A stretch of DNA of 64,000 nt from Vannielia litorea (lineage in GTDB: Bacteria > Pseudomonadota > Alphaproteobacteria > Rhodobacterales > Rhodobacteraceae), in NCBI RefSeq assembly GCF_900142295.1, contig NZ_FSRL01000001.1, positions 1,178,001 through 1,242,000 of the forward strand, written 5' to 3'. A model generated the notes under the pieces. It saw nothing but the letters and a program-made list of their open reading frames with translations, had not been told where the DNA came from and did not search any database. The first letter of the stretch is position 1. Each line of letters starts with the position of its first letter. Shown here piece by piece: positions 45,098 to 55,743 of this stretch. The position numbers and the translations under genes were made by a program.

Positions 45098-46138
45098 ATG
45101 GCAGAATTCTTCACCAACACAGGCTTCGGCATCTTCCTCCTGACCGTGGGCCAGGTGCTCTTGCTTGTGATCCCGCTGATGGTGGCGCTTGCCTTCCTGA
45201 TGTACGCCGACCGCAAGATCTGGGCGGCGGTGCAGATGCGCAAGGGCCCCAACATCGTGGGCGCCTTCGGCCTGCTCCAGTCCTTCGCGGACTTCGGCAA
45301 GTACATCGTGAAGGAAATCGTGGTGCCCGCGGGGGCCGACAAGGCGGTGTTCTTCCTCGCGCCGATGGTCAGCCTCGTCATGGCGCTGATCGCCTGGGCG
45401 GTGATCCCGTTCAACGACGGCTGGGTGCTGGCCGACATCAACGTGGCCATTCTTTATGTCTTCGCCGTGTCCTCGCTGGAGGTCTACGGCATCATCATGG
45501 GCGGCTGGGCCTCGAACTCGAAATACCCCTTTCTGGGCTCGCTCCGCTCGGCGGCGCAGATGATCTCCTACGAGGTCTCGATCGGCCTCATCATCATCGG
45601 CGTGATCATCTCCACCGGCTCGATGAACTTTGGCTCCATCGTGGCCGCGCAGGACACCGGTTGGGGCCTACTGGGCTGGTACTGGCTGCCGCATTTCCCG
45701 ATGGTGTTCCTGTTCTTCGTCTCCGCCCTGGCCGAGACCAACCGCCCGCCCTTCGACCTTCCGGAAGCGGAATCGGAGCTGGTTGCGGGCTACCAGGTGG
45801 AATACTCCTCCACCCCCTTCCTGCTCTTCATGATCGGCGAGCTGGTGGCGGTGGTGCTGATGTGCGCCCTGGTGACCCTGCTCTTCTTCGGCGGCTGGCT
45901 CTCGCCGATCCCCGGGCTGCCTGACGGCATCCTCTGGATGGTGCTGAAGATGTGCTTCTTCTTCTTCATCTTCTCGATGATCAAAGCCATCACGCCGCGT
46001 TATCGCTATGATCAGCTCATGCGGATCGGCTGGAAGGTCTTCCTGCCGTTCTCGCTGGCCTGGGTCGTTGTCGTGGCGTTCCTGGCGAAATTCGAGGTGT
46101 TCGGCGCGTTCTGGGCACGGTTTGCGATGGGAGGATGA
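45098..46138 (+). CDS. nuoH: NADH-quinone oxidoreductase subunit H
   Basis: The 346-residue membrane-arm subunit has about eight helices. Conserved features are [20 protein letters not shown] (loop contacting the quinone chamber), AALKxx-type [50 protein letters not shown] and [20 protein letters not shown], the acidic E-x-D-x-P-E-x-E segment important for quinone reduction. The C-terminal [20 protein letters not shown] is typical. It links peripheral and membrane arms and forms part of the quinone-binding site. Confidence 0.97.
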   Translation: MAEFFTNTGFGIFLLTVGQVLLLVIPLMVALAFLMYADRKIWAAVQMRKGPNIVGAFGLLQSFADFGKYIVKEIVVPAGADKAVFFLAPMVSLVMALIAWAVIPFNDGWVLADINVAILYVFAVSSLEVYGIIMGGWASNSKYPFLGSLRSAAQMISYEVSIGLIIIGVIISTGSMNFGSIVAAQDTGWGLLGWYWLPHFPMVFLFFVSALAETNRPPFDLPEAESELVAGYQVEYSSTPFLLFMIGELVAVVLMCALVTLLFFGGWLSPIPGLPDGILWMVLKMCFFFFIFSMIKAITPRYRYDQLMRIGWKVFLPFSLAWVVVVAFLAKFEVFGAFWARFAMGG

Positions 46139-46139
46139 C

Positions 46140-46589
46140 ATGTCGGACCAAGAGATGACCGCCGCGGAGGCGATTGCGACCTGGATGGAAGAGGCGCCGC
46201 ACGCGGTGATCTACGACGAGGCGGGCAAGTTCCGGAAGGTGATGCTTTCGAGTTTCGGGGCCGACAAGCCGAAGTGGGACCAGATCACCGCCGACAGCAC
46301 CGGCATGGTGGTGAACAACTGGCTGGCCGAGAAGCGCATGGGCTACGACCTGCCGCAGCTCGAGGGCGAACAGCTCGCCAAGACCGGCCGGGTGGTGAAC
46401 GCCTGGTTCGAGGGGCTGGCGGGCAAGGTGAAGACACCGGCGCTGGTGAGCGTGGACGACTTTACCGGGGTTCTGCACGCGCTGCACTGTTCGCTTCGGG
46501 GCGTCGACCCCTTCGAAGAGATCAAGAGGGCCGAGGAGAAGGCCAAGAACGCGCCGCAGATGCGCAGCGACTTCAACCTGAAGGGATGA
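46140..46589 (+). CDS. Small soluble protein between nuoH and nuoI, unknown function
   Basis: The 149-residue acidic protein has no signal peptide or membrane segment. Visible pieces are [40 protein letters not shown] and a C-terminal charged helix [21 protein letters not shown] do not recognise a family. The ATG follows GGGAGG and lies one base past the nuoH stop. The location suggests a lineage-specific complex I accessory or assembly role, which is untested. Confidence 0.65.
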   Translation: MSDQEMTAAEAIATWMEEAPHAVIYDEAGKFRKVMLSSFGADKPKWDQITADSTGMVVNNWLAEKRMGYDLPQLEGEQLAKTGRVVNAWFEGLAGKVKTPALVSVDDFTGVLHALHCSLRGVDPFEEIKRAEEKAKNAPQMRSDFNLKG

Positions 46590-46599
46590 AGAGAGCCAC

Positions 46600-47094
46600 A
46601 TGACCCAGATCGACTGGAACCGGGCCACGAAGTATTTTCTGCTGTCCGACTGGATTGCGGGGTTTCGGCTTGGGCTGAAGTATTTCTTCGCGCCCAAGGC
46701 GACGGTGAACTATCCGCATGAGAAAGGGCCGCTCAGCCCGCGGTTCCGGGGCGAGCACGCGCTGCGGCGCTACCCCAACGGCGAGGAGCGCTGCATTGCC
46801 TGCAAGCTCTGTGAGGCGATCTGCCCAGCCCAGGCGATCACCATCGACGCAGAGCCGCGCGAGGACGGCAGCCGCCGCACCACGCGCTACGACATCGACA
46901 TGACCAAGTGCATCTACTGCGGCTTCTGCCAGGAGGCCTGCCCGGTAGATGCCATCGTGGAAGGCCCGAACTTCGAGTTCGCCACGGAGACCCGCGAAGA
47001 GCTGTTCTACGACAAGGCCAAGCTTCTGGCCAACGGCGACCGCTGGGAGGCCGAGATTGCCCGCAACCTCGAACTGGACGCGCCGTACCGATGA
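46600..47094 (+). CDS. nuoI: NADH-quinone oxidoreductase subunit I
   Basis: This 164-residue ferredoxin-like subunit binds clusters N6a and N6b. The two eight-iron motifs are [16 protein letters not shown] and [16 protein letters not shown]. The N-terminal amphipathic segment [19 protein letters not shown] and [20 protein letters not shown] are typical. It passes electrons to the terminal cluster in NuoB. The stop overlaps the ATG of the next gene. Confidence 0.97.
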   Translation: MTQIDWNRATKYFLLSDWIAGFRLGLKYFFAPKATVNYPHEKGPLSPRFRGEHALRRYPNGEERCIACKLCEAICPAQAITIDAEPREDGSRRTTRYDIDMTKCIYCGFCQEACPVDAIVEGPNFEFATETREELFYDKAKLLANGDRWEAEIARNLELDAPYR

Positions 47095-47501
47095 CCGCCG
47101 ATTTCACCAAGCTCTTCCAGCAGCTCATGGAGCAGGGGCAGGAGATGGCCAAGTCCATCAACCCTGATCTCGCCTCCTTCAAGATGCCCGGGATGGGGGA
47201 TTTCATGCCCACCATGCCCAAGGACATGATGGAGATGTGGATGGGCAAGACCTTCAACCCCGAGGGTCTGGACGCGCGGACCAGGCTGCTGGTGACGCTG
47301 GCGGCGCTGACGGTGCTTGGGGCGCAGGCGGAAGACCAGATCACGCTCACGGTGCGCCATGCGCTGGAGGCCGGGGCCACCCCGCAGGAGGTGGCCGAGG
47401 TGATCGCCATGATGAGCATGTTCGGCGGTGTGCCTGCCATGACCAAGGCGATGGAACTGGCCCAGGCCGAGATCCAGAAAACCAAGGGAGAGGGCGCATG
47501 A
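47091..47501 (+). CDS. Carboxymuconolactone decarboxylase-like (AhpD-fold) protein without cysteines
   Basis: The 136-residue product contains the CMD/AhpD-like helical core: [40 protein letters not shown] and [20 protein letters not shown]. No cysteine is present, so the CxxC peroxidase-reductase chemistry of AhpD is impossible. A methionine-rich segment ([20 protein letters not shown]) precedes the core. It overlaps nuoI and nuoJ by four bases each. That makes it an integral gene of the operon, although CMD-family proteins are not complex I subunits elsewhere. Function is unknown. Confidence 0.75.
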   Translation: MTADFTKLFQQLMEQGQEMAKSINPDLASFKMPGMGDFMPTMPKDMMEMWMGKTFNPEGLDARTRLLVTLAALTVLGAQAEDQITLTVRHALEAGATPQEVAEVIAMMSMFGGVPAMTKAMELAQAEIQKTKGEGA

Positions 47502-48112
47502 CGGTCGCCGACTTTGCCTTTTACGTGGCCGCGATCATCGTGGTGGTGGCGGGCTTCTTCGTGGTGGTCAGCCGCAACCCGGTGCATTCGGTACTCTGGC
47601 TGATCCTGAGCTTTCTCAGCGCTGCCGGGCTCTTCGTGCTGCTGGGCGCGGAGTTCGTGGCGATGCTTCTGGTCATCGTCTACGTGGGTGCGGTCGCGGT
47701 GCTCTTCCTCTTCGTCGTGATGATGCTCGACGTGGATTTTGCCGAATTGCGGGGCGAGATGGCCCGCTATGTGCCTCTGGCGGCGCTGATCGGCGTGATC
47801 CTCCTGATGGAGCTCGGCATGGTTTACGGGGCCTGGGTCAGCGCCGATGGCGTGGCCGTGGCGGGCAGCCTGGGCGAGATCCGGCCCACCAACACGCCCA
47901 ACACCGGAATGCTGGGCATGGTGCTCTATGACCAGTATTTCCTGCTGTTCCAGGTTGCAGGGCTGATCCTGCTGGTGGCGATGATCGGGGCGATCGTTCT
48001 GACGCTGCGCCACCGCCAGGACATCAAGCGGCAGGACGTGCTGGCGCAGATGTACCGCGACCCGGCCAAGGCGATGGAGCTGCGCGACGTGAAACCGGGG
48101 CAGGGGCTCTAG
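47498..48112 (+). CDS. nuoJ: NADH-quinone oxidoreductase subunit J
   Basis: The 204-residue membrane-arm subunit has five predicted helices. Conserved pieces are [40 protein letters not shown] (the helix with the pi-bulge that moves during turnover) and [15 protein letters not shown]. It connects the quinone chamber to the antiporter-like subunits. A 50-residue membrane protein gene begins immediately after its TAG. Confidence 0.95.
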   Translation: MTVADFAFYVAAIIVVVAGFFVVVSRNPVHSVLWLILSFLSAAGLFVLLGAEFVAMLLVIVYVGAVAVLFLFVVMMLDVDFAELRGEMARYVPLAALIGVILLMELGMVYGAWVSADGVAVAGSLGEIRPTNTPNTGMLGMVLYDQYFLLFQVAGLILLVAMIGAIVLTLRHRQDIKRQDVLAQMYRDPAKAMELRDVKPGQGL

Positions 48113-48265
48113 ATGCTGGACCTGTGGAACATGATGCTGGCTACCGTCGGAATCGGCGGGCTTGCCGGGCTCTGGGCGGCGAAAGCCATTGCCGGCATCG
48201 CCGTGCTGCGGGTCTACCGCCGCTGGCGGCTCAGGCGGAGCCATCGCGTGGGGACGGGCATATGA
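48113..48265 (+). CDS. 50-residue single-helix membrane protein in the nuo operon
   Basis: The ATG at 48113 directly abuts the nuoJ TAG, and the TGA at 48263-48265 overlaps the ATG of the next gene. The product has one hydrophobic segment (MMLATVGIGGLAGLWAAKAI, about residues 7-26) and a strongly basic C-terminus (VYRRWRLRRSHR), so an N-out/C-in orientation is expected. No family was recognised. Tight packing on both sides supports it as a real translated gene rather than chance. Confidence 0.55.
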   Translation: MLDLWNMMLATVGIGGLAGLWAAKAIAGIAVLRVYRRWRLRRSHRVGTGI

Positions 48266-48711
48266 GGCTGGCGGGCATTTCTCTTGCGGCGGTGCTGGCA
48301 GCGTCTTCTCTGGCGGCGGCCGATCCTTCGGCCTGTGTGCCGACTGCGCGGCATGGAGCGCCGGAAGGCCATGCGCTGGCAGTTCAGGCGGGCAACACCG
48401 TGCAGGCCGAGGCGCTGGCCGAGGACGTTGCGTTCTGGCACAAGACCGGCGCCGGGCCCGGGGTCGCGGCGGTGATGACCTGCCCGCGGGGGAGGCTGGG
48501 GGAAGTGATCTTCCTGCCCGAGGGGTCGGAGAGCGAAACCTTGCAGGGCATCCGTGAGCTCGCGGACAAGCAACCCAACCCGATGAGCGGCGGCTTTCTG
48601 GGATTCAAGGGACAGATGGGCCGGCTGGTTGCGTCTGCGGGCGGTTCGATCGACGTGACCGATGCGGATTTCGGAGCCTGCGTCTGTGCGGCGCTGGCTG
48701 CGGCAAAATAG
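48262..48711 (+). CDS. Secreted protein between nuoJ and nuoK, unknown function
   Basis: The 149-residue protein has a signal peptide (LAGISLAAVLAASSLAAA) and four cysteines in the mature part (SACVPTARHG, MTCPRGRLGE and GACVCAALA). Those could form disulfides in the periplasm. It contains a PMSGGFLGFKGQMGRLVASA segment. No family was recognised. It is coupled to the upstream small membrane-protein gene by an ATGA overlap and precedes nuoK by 15 bases. Confidence 0.65.
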   Translation: MRLAGISLAAVLAASSLAAADPSACVPTARHGAPEGHALAVQAGNTVQAEALAEDVAFWHKTGAGPGVAAVMTCPRGRLGEVIFLPEGSESETLQGIRELADKQPNPMSGGFLGFKGQMGRLVASAGGSIDVTDADFGACVCAALAAAK

Positions 48712-48726
48712 AGGCAGGCGAAAGAC

Positions 48727-49032
48727 ATGGTTGGACTCGAACATTATCTGACGGTGGCCGCCGCGCTCTTCGTCATCGGGATCTTCGGGATCTTCCTGAA
48801 CCGGAAGAACGTGATCATCATCCTGATGTCGATCGAGCTGATGCTGCTTGCGGTCAACATCAACCTCGTGGCCTTCTCGGCCTTCCTGGGCGATCTCACC
48901 GGCCAGGTCTTCACGCTGTTCGTGCTGACCGTCGCCGCCGCAGAGGCCGCCATCGGGCTTGCCATCCTCGTCTGCTTCTTCCGCAACCGCGGCACGATCG
49001 CGGTGGAAGACGTCAACAACATGAAGGGGTAG
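48727..49032 (+). CDS. nuoK: NADH-quinone oxidoreductase subunit K
   Basis: The 101-residue MrpC-like subunit has three transmembrane helices. The essential glutamates are seen in [20 protein letters not shown] and [20 protein letters not shown], which contribute to the proton path of the membrane arm. Length and sequence are standard for the family. Confidence 0.97.
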   Translation: MVGLEHYLTVAAALFVIGIFGIFLNRKNVIIILMSIELMLLAVNINLVAFSAFLGDLTGQVFTLFVLTVAAAEAAIGLAILVCFFRNRGTIAVEDVNNMKG

Positions 49033-49038
49033 GGGGAC

Positions 49039-51215
49039 ATGGAAACCATCATCCTCTTCGCGCCACTCGTCGGCGCCATCATCTGCGGCTTCGGTTGGCG
49101 GGCCATCGGCGAGAAGGCGGGCATGGTGATTGCCACGGGGCTCCTGTTCCTGTCGGCGATCCTGAGCTGGATCGTGTTCTTCTCCTTCGACGGGCAGACC
49201 GAGCAGATCACCATCATGCGCTGGATCGAGAGCGGCAGCCTCTCCACCGACTGGGCGATCCGGCTCGACCGGCTGACGGCGATCATGCTGATCGTGGTCA
49301 CCACGGTCTCGAGCCTCGTGCACCTCTACTCGTTCGGCTACATGGCGCATGACTCGCACTTCCGGGAGGGCGAGAGCTACCGGCCGCGGTTCTTTGCCTA
49401 CCTGTCGTTCTTCACCTTCGCGATGCTCAGCCTCGTCACTGCCGACAACCTCGTGCAGATGTTCTTCGGCTGGGAAGGGGTGGGCGTGGCCTCCTATCTG
49501 CTGATCGGCTTCTACATTCGCAAGCCCTCCGCCGGGGCGGCCTCGATCAAGGCCTTCGTGGTCAACCGGGTCGGCGACTTCGGCTTTGCGCTCGGCATCT
49601 TCGGGCTGTTTTTTCTGACCGACAGCATCGACATGGACGTGATCTTTGCCGCCGCGCCCGAACTGGCGCAGACCAACATCACCTTCCTGTGGACCGAGTG
49701 GAACGCGGCCAACCTGCTGGGCTTCCTGCTTTTCGTGGGCGCCATGGGCAAGTCGGCGCAGCTCTTCCTGCACACCTGGCTGCCCGACGCGATGGAAGGC
49801 CCGACCCCGGTTTCGGCGCTGATCCATGCCGCGACCATGGTGACGGCGGGGGTGTTCCTGGTCTGCCGGATGTCGCCGCTCTACGAGTTTGCGCCCGAGG
49901 CCAAGACCTTCATCGTCTACATCGGCGCCTTCACCGCCTTCTTTGCCGCCACGGTGGGCCTCGTGCAGAACGACATCAAGCGCGTGATCGCCTACTCCAC
50001 CTGCTCGCAGCTCGGCTACATGTTCGTGGCCGCGGGCGTCGGCATGTACTCGGCGGCGATGTTCCACCTCTTCACGCACGCCTTCTTCAAGGCGATGCTG
50101 TTCCTCGGGGCGGGCTCGGTGATCCACGGGATGCACCACGAGCAGGACATGCGGAACTACGGCGGGCTGCGCCACAAGCTGCCCTATACCTACTGGGCGA
50201 TGATGATCGGCACGCTGGCGATCACCGGCGTGGGCATTCCGCTCACCTACATCGGCTTTGCCGGGTTCCTCTCGAAGGATGCGATCATCGAGAGCGCCTT
50301 TGCGGCGGGCACGCCGGCGGGGACGCTGGGTTTTGCCCTGCTGGTGATCGCGGCGGCCATGACCAGCTTCTACTCCTGGCGGCTGATGTTCATGACTTTC
50401 TTCGGCAAGCCGCGGGGCGACAAGCACACCCATGAGCATGCCCACGAGAGCCCGATGACCATGCTCGTTCCGCTCGGCGTTCTGGCGCTTGGCGCGGTGT
50501 TCGCGGGCATGATCTGGATGTCGAGCTTCTTCGGGCACACCGACCAGGTGGCGAAGTTCTACGGCATCCCGCTGGCCGGTGAGGCCCATGCCACCGAGGA
50601 AGGCCACTCCGAAGCCGCTGCGGAAGAGGGCCACGGCGAAAGCGCTGCGGCCGAGGAAGGCCACGGCACGGAGATGGCCGAGAGCCCGGAAGACGTGGAA
50701 GTGGTGGTGACCGATCACGCCATGGAGGGCGGCGAGCATCATGCGGCATTCGGCGGCAACCCCGGCGATGGCGCGCTCTATTTCGGGCCGGAGAACACCG
50801 TGCTCGACGACGCCCACGAGGTGCCCAAGTGGGTGAAGCTCTCGCCCTTCCTGGCGATGCTTCTTGGCCTCGTCCTGGCCTGGGTGTTCTACATCCGCCG
50901 CCCCGAAACGCCCAAGCAGCTGGCCCAGAACCAGCCCATTCTCTACCAGTTCCTGCTGAACAAGTGGTACTTCGACGAGATCTATGACGCGGTCTTCGTG
51001 CGGCCTGCCCGAAACCTCGGCGCCTTCCTCTGGAAGAAGGGCGACACGGCGACCATCGACGGCGGGATCAACGGGCTGGCCCTCGGGATCATTCCCTTCT
51101 TCACCCGTCTCGCGGGCCGGGCGCAGTCGGGCTACATTTTCGCCTATGCGGCGGCGATGGTGCTCGGGATCGTGGTGCTCGTCACCTGGATGTCTATCAC
51201 CGGAGGGGCCAACTG

Positions 51216-51216
<1 letters not shown>
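49039..51216 (+). CDS. nuoL: NADH-quinone oxidoreductase subunit L
   Basis: The 725-residue distal antiporter-like subunit has about 16 helices plus the lateral helix HL. Conserved parts are [38 protein letters not shown] (essential Glu), [35 protein letters not shown] and [20 protein letters not shown] cytoplasmic loop near residues 460-472 is His-rich ([11 protein letters not shown]). Residues about 514-569 form an inserted Glu/His-rich segment with three EEGH repeats before HL. That insertion is longer than in E. coli NuoL and may bind metal. It pumps protons during NADH oxidation. Confidence 0.96.
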
Positions 51217-52765
<1,549 letters not shown>

Positions 52766-52766
<1 letters not shown>

Positions 52767-54208
52767 TGATTGCGACCGACCTCGCCATTCTCCTGCCGGA
52801 GATCTTTCTTTCGCTCTTCGCGATGGTGGCGCTGCTCGCCGCCGTCTACACCGAGAAGGACGGGATGGCCGGCTCGATCAGCTGGGCCGCCAGCGCGGTG
52901 ATGCTGGCCGTGGCCGTCTGGGTGCTGATGTCGGGGGGCAATGACCGCTCGGCCTTTGGCGGCCTGTTCATCGACGACGGCTTTGCCCGCTTCGCCAAGG
53001 TGGTGATCCTGGTCAGCGCGGCCTGCGTGATGATGATGGGGCAGGAGTTCATGGCGCGCCGCGGGCTGCTGCGGTTCGAATACCCGATCCTCGTGGTGCT
53101 GGCGGTCGTCGGCATGATGCTGATGGTCTCGGCGGGCGACCTGATGGCGCTCTACATGGGCCTCGAGCTGCAATCGCTGGCGCTCTACGTGGTGGCCGCG
53201 ATCCGGCGCGACGGGGTGAAATCGACGGAAGCCGGGCTCAAGTACTTCGTGCTGGGCGCGCTCTCCTCGGGCCTGCTGCTCTATGGCGCGTCGCTCACCT
53301 ACGGCTACGCGGGCACCACGCAGTTTGACGGGATCATCGCCGCCGCGGGCGGGGGCGAGATGCCGCTGGGCCTGCTCATCGGCCTCGTCTTCATCGTCTC
53401 GGGACTCGCCTTCAAGGTCAGTGCCGTGCCGTTCCACATGTGGACGCCCGACGTTTACGAAGGCGCACCGACGCCGATCACGGCCTTCTTCGCGACCGCA
53501 CCCAAGGTGGCGGCGATGGGGCTCTTTGCCCGCGTGCTGCATGATGCCTTCGGCAACGCCACCGGCGACTGGGGGCAGATCCTGGCGCTGCTGGCGGTGC
53601 TCTCGATGTTCCTCGGCGCGATTGCCGCCGTGGGCCAGCGCGACATCAAGCGGCTCATGGCCTATTCCTCGATCGCCCACATGGGCTACGCGCTGGTCGG
53701 CCTCGCCTCGGGCACCGAGCAGGGCGTGACGGCGATGCTGATCTACATGGCGATCTACGTGACCATGAACATCGGCACCTTCGCCTTCATCCTGAGCATG
53801 GAGCGCGACGGGCGGCATATCACCTCGATCGACAGCCTGCGGCAGCTGGGCAACCGGGAGCCGGTGAAGGCGCTGGCGCTCCTGGTGCTGATGTTCAGCC
53901 TTGCGGGCGTGCCCCCGCTGCTGGGCTTCTTCGGCAAGTTCGCAGTGCTCATGGCGGCGGTGGATGCGGGCATGACCTGGCTTGCGGTGGCCGGTGCGGT
54001 GGCCTCGGTCATCGGAGCGTTCTACTACCTGCGCATCGTCTACTACCTCTACTTCGGCGAGGAGAGCGTGGAGCCGGTGGAGGGCCACATGAGCCCGCTC
54101 GGCTTTGGATTTCTGGTGGCCTCCGCGGCGATCATGATCCTCGGCATCGTCAACCTCTTCGGGGTCGACGGCCTTGCGGCGGCAGCGGCGGCCACCCTTG
54201 TCAACTGA
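52766..54208 (+). CDS. nuoN: NADH-quinone oxidoreductase subunit N
   Basis: The 480-residue antiporter-like subunit contains [20 protein letters not shown] (essential Glu), [40 protein letters not shown] and [20 protein letters not shown]. It is the last complex I gene; birA begins within its 3' end, suggesting read-through into birA-coaX-rnj. Confidence 0.97.
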
Positions 54209-54944
54209 CGCGGACCGGGTCGTCCTCGACAGCTGCCCATCCACGATGACGGTGGCCCGCGACGGCTTTGCGGGCTACCTGCGTCCGACCTGGGTGCTGG
54301 CGCATCGCCAGACCGGTGGCCACGGGCGGCGCGGGCGGCCCTGGGCCAATCCGCGCGGGGCCTTCACCGCAACGCTGGCCCTGCCGCGCCCCGGCACGGC
54401 GCAGGCGGCGGCGCAGAGGAGCTTTGTCGCGGCGCTGGCGCTCTTCGATGCCGTCGTGGCCGTCACCGGGCGGCCGGACGGGCTCTCGCTGAAATGGCCG
54501 AACGACGTGCTGCTCAATGGCGGCAAGCTAGCGGGGATCCTGCTGGAGAGCCTCGGGCCACGGCGCGATGGCACGCTGGACGGGTTGCTCATCGGCATCG
54601 GGGTGAACCTGATCGAGCCGCCGGTCGCGGGAGAGGTGGAAGAAGGCGCAGTCAGGCCGGTGGCGCTGGCCGAGGAGACCGGCGTGCAGGTGACGCCCGA
54701 GGAGTTTCTCGATGCGCTGGCGCCGGCCTATGCGCGGCACGAGCAGGCCTTCACGGCCCAGGGCTTCGGCCCGATCCGCCGGGCCTGGCTCGACCGGGCA
54801 GCGAGGCTGGGCCAGACCATCACCGCGCGACTGCCCGGCGAGGCTGTGACCGGCACCTTCAAGACCATCGACGAGATGGGTTACCTTCAGCTTCAAACCG
54901 ACACCGGACTGCGCGGCATAGCGGCCGCCGAGGTCTTTTTCTGA
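54174..54944 (+). CDS. birA: Biotin--[acetyl-CoA-carboxylase] ligase
   Basis: The product has up to 256 residues. The biotin/lipoate ligase catalytic domain has the biotinyl-AMP loop [10 protein letters not shown], then [20 protein letters not shown] (substrate-binding Lys) and [10 protein letters not shown], with a C-terminal SH3-like part ([20 protein letters not shown]). There is no N-terminal helix-turn-helix, so it is a group I enzyme without repressor function. No ATG is available: in-frame TTG codons at 54174 and 54198 are the possible starts, overlapping nuoN by 35 or 11 bases, and neither has a strong ribosome-binding site. Confidence 0.9.
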   Translation: MRRQRRPPLSTDADRVVLDSCPSTMTVARDGFAGYLRPTWVLAHRQTGGHGRRGRPWANPRGAFTATLALPRPGTAQAAAQRSFVAALALFDAVVAVTGRPDGLSLKWPNDVLLNGGKLAGILLESLGPRRDGTLDGLLIGIGVNLIEPPVAGEVEEGAVRPVALAEETGVQVTPEEFLDALAPAYARHEQAFTAQGFGPIRRAWLDRAARLGQTITARLPGEAVTGTFKTIDEMGYLQLQTDTGLRGIAAAEVFF

Positions 54945-54957
54945 GAGGGACGCTGCC

Positions 54958-55743
54958 ATGCTGCTCTGCATCGACTGCGGCAATACCAACACGGTGTTCT
55001 CGGTCTGGGACGGCGAGAGCTTTCTGGCCACGCTGCGGACCTCCTCCGAGCATCAGCGCACCGCCGACCAGTACTGGGTGTGGTTCAGCCAGCTCATGGA
55101 GCACCGCAAGGTGCCGATCGACATCGACGCGGTGATCATCTCCTCCACGGTGCCGCGGGTGGTGTTCAACCTGCGGGTCTTCTCGGATCGCTACTTCAAC
55201 TGCCGTCCGATGGTGGTGGGCAAGCCAGGCTGCGAGCTGCCGGTGCCGCCGCGGGTGGACGCGGGCGTGGCGGTGGGCCCCGACCGGCTGGTGAACACGG
55301 CGGGCGCCTTCGACCGGCATGGCGGCAACCTGATCGTGGTGGATTTCGGCACGGCGACCACGATGGACGTGGTGGCCGAGGACGGGGCCTATGTGGGTGG
55401 CGTGATTGCGCCGGGCGTGAACCTGAGCCTGGAGGCGCTGCACATGGCCGCGGCGGCACTGCCGCATGTGGATGTGACCAAGCCCGAGAAGGTGATTGGC
55501 ACCAATACGGTGGCCTGCATGCAGTCGGGCGTGTTCTGGGGCTATGTGGGCCTCGTGAATGGCATCTGCGACCAGATAAAGGCCGAGTACGGCAAGGAAA
55601 TGCGGGTGATTTCGACCGGCGGGCTTGCGCCGCTCTTCCAGATGGGGCACGCCCGGTTCGACGCATTCGAGGACGACCTTACGATGCATGGGCTGACGGT
55701 GATCCATGCCTATAACATGAGCCAAGCGGGGCAGACTGCATGA
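54958..55743 (+). CDS. coaX: Type III pantothenate kinase
   Basis: The 261-residue protein has the ASKHA-fold signature of CoaX: LLCIDCGNTNTVFSVWDGES (phosphate-1), the GPDRLVNTAGAF pantothenate-binding segment, LIVVDFGTATTMDVVAEDGA (phosphate-2, catalytic Asp) and ISTGGLAPLF. It makes 4'-phosphopantothenate, the first step of CoA synthesis. The gene lies between birA and rnj, a common arrangement downstream of nuo in this group. Its stop overlaps the rnj start. Confidence 0.96.
   Translation: MLLCIDCGNTNTVFSVWDGESFLATLRTSSEHQRTADQYWVWFSQLMEHRKVPIDIDAVIISSTVPRVVFNLRVFSDRYFNCRPMVVGKPGCELPVPPRVDAGVAVGPDRLVNTAGAFDRHGGNLIVVDFGTATTMDVVAEDGAYVGGVIAPGVNLSLEALHMAAAALPHVDVTKPEKVIGTNTVACMQSGVFWGYVGLVNGICDQIKAEYGKEMRVISTGGLAPLFQMGHARFDAFEDDLTMHGLTVIHAYNMSQAGQTA

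Noticed and set aside
48214..50817. An 867-codon minus-strand frame opposite nuoK and nuoL
   Set aside because: It is a shadow of highly biased codon use in nuoL. The translation is His/Glu/Arg/Gly-rich and has no recognisable domain.
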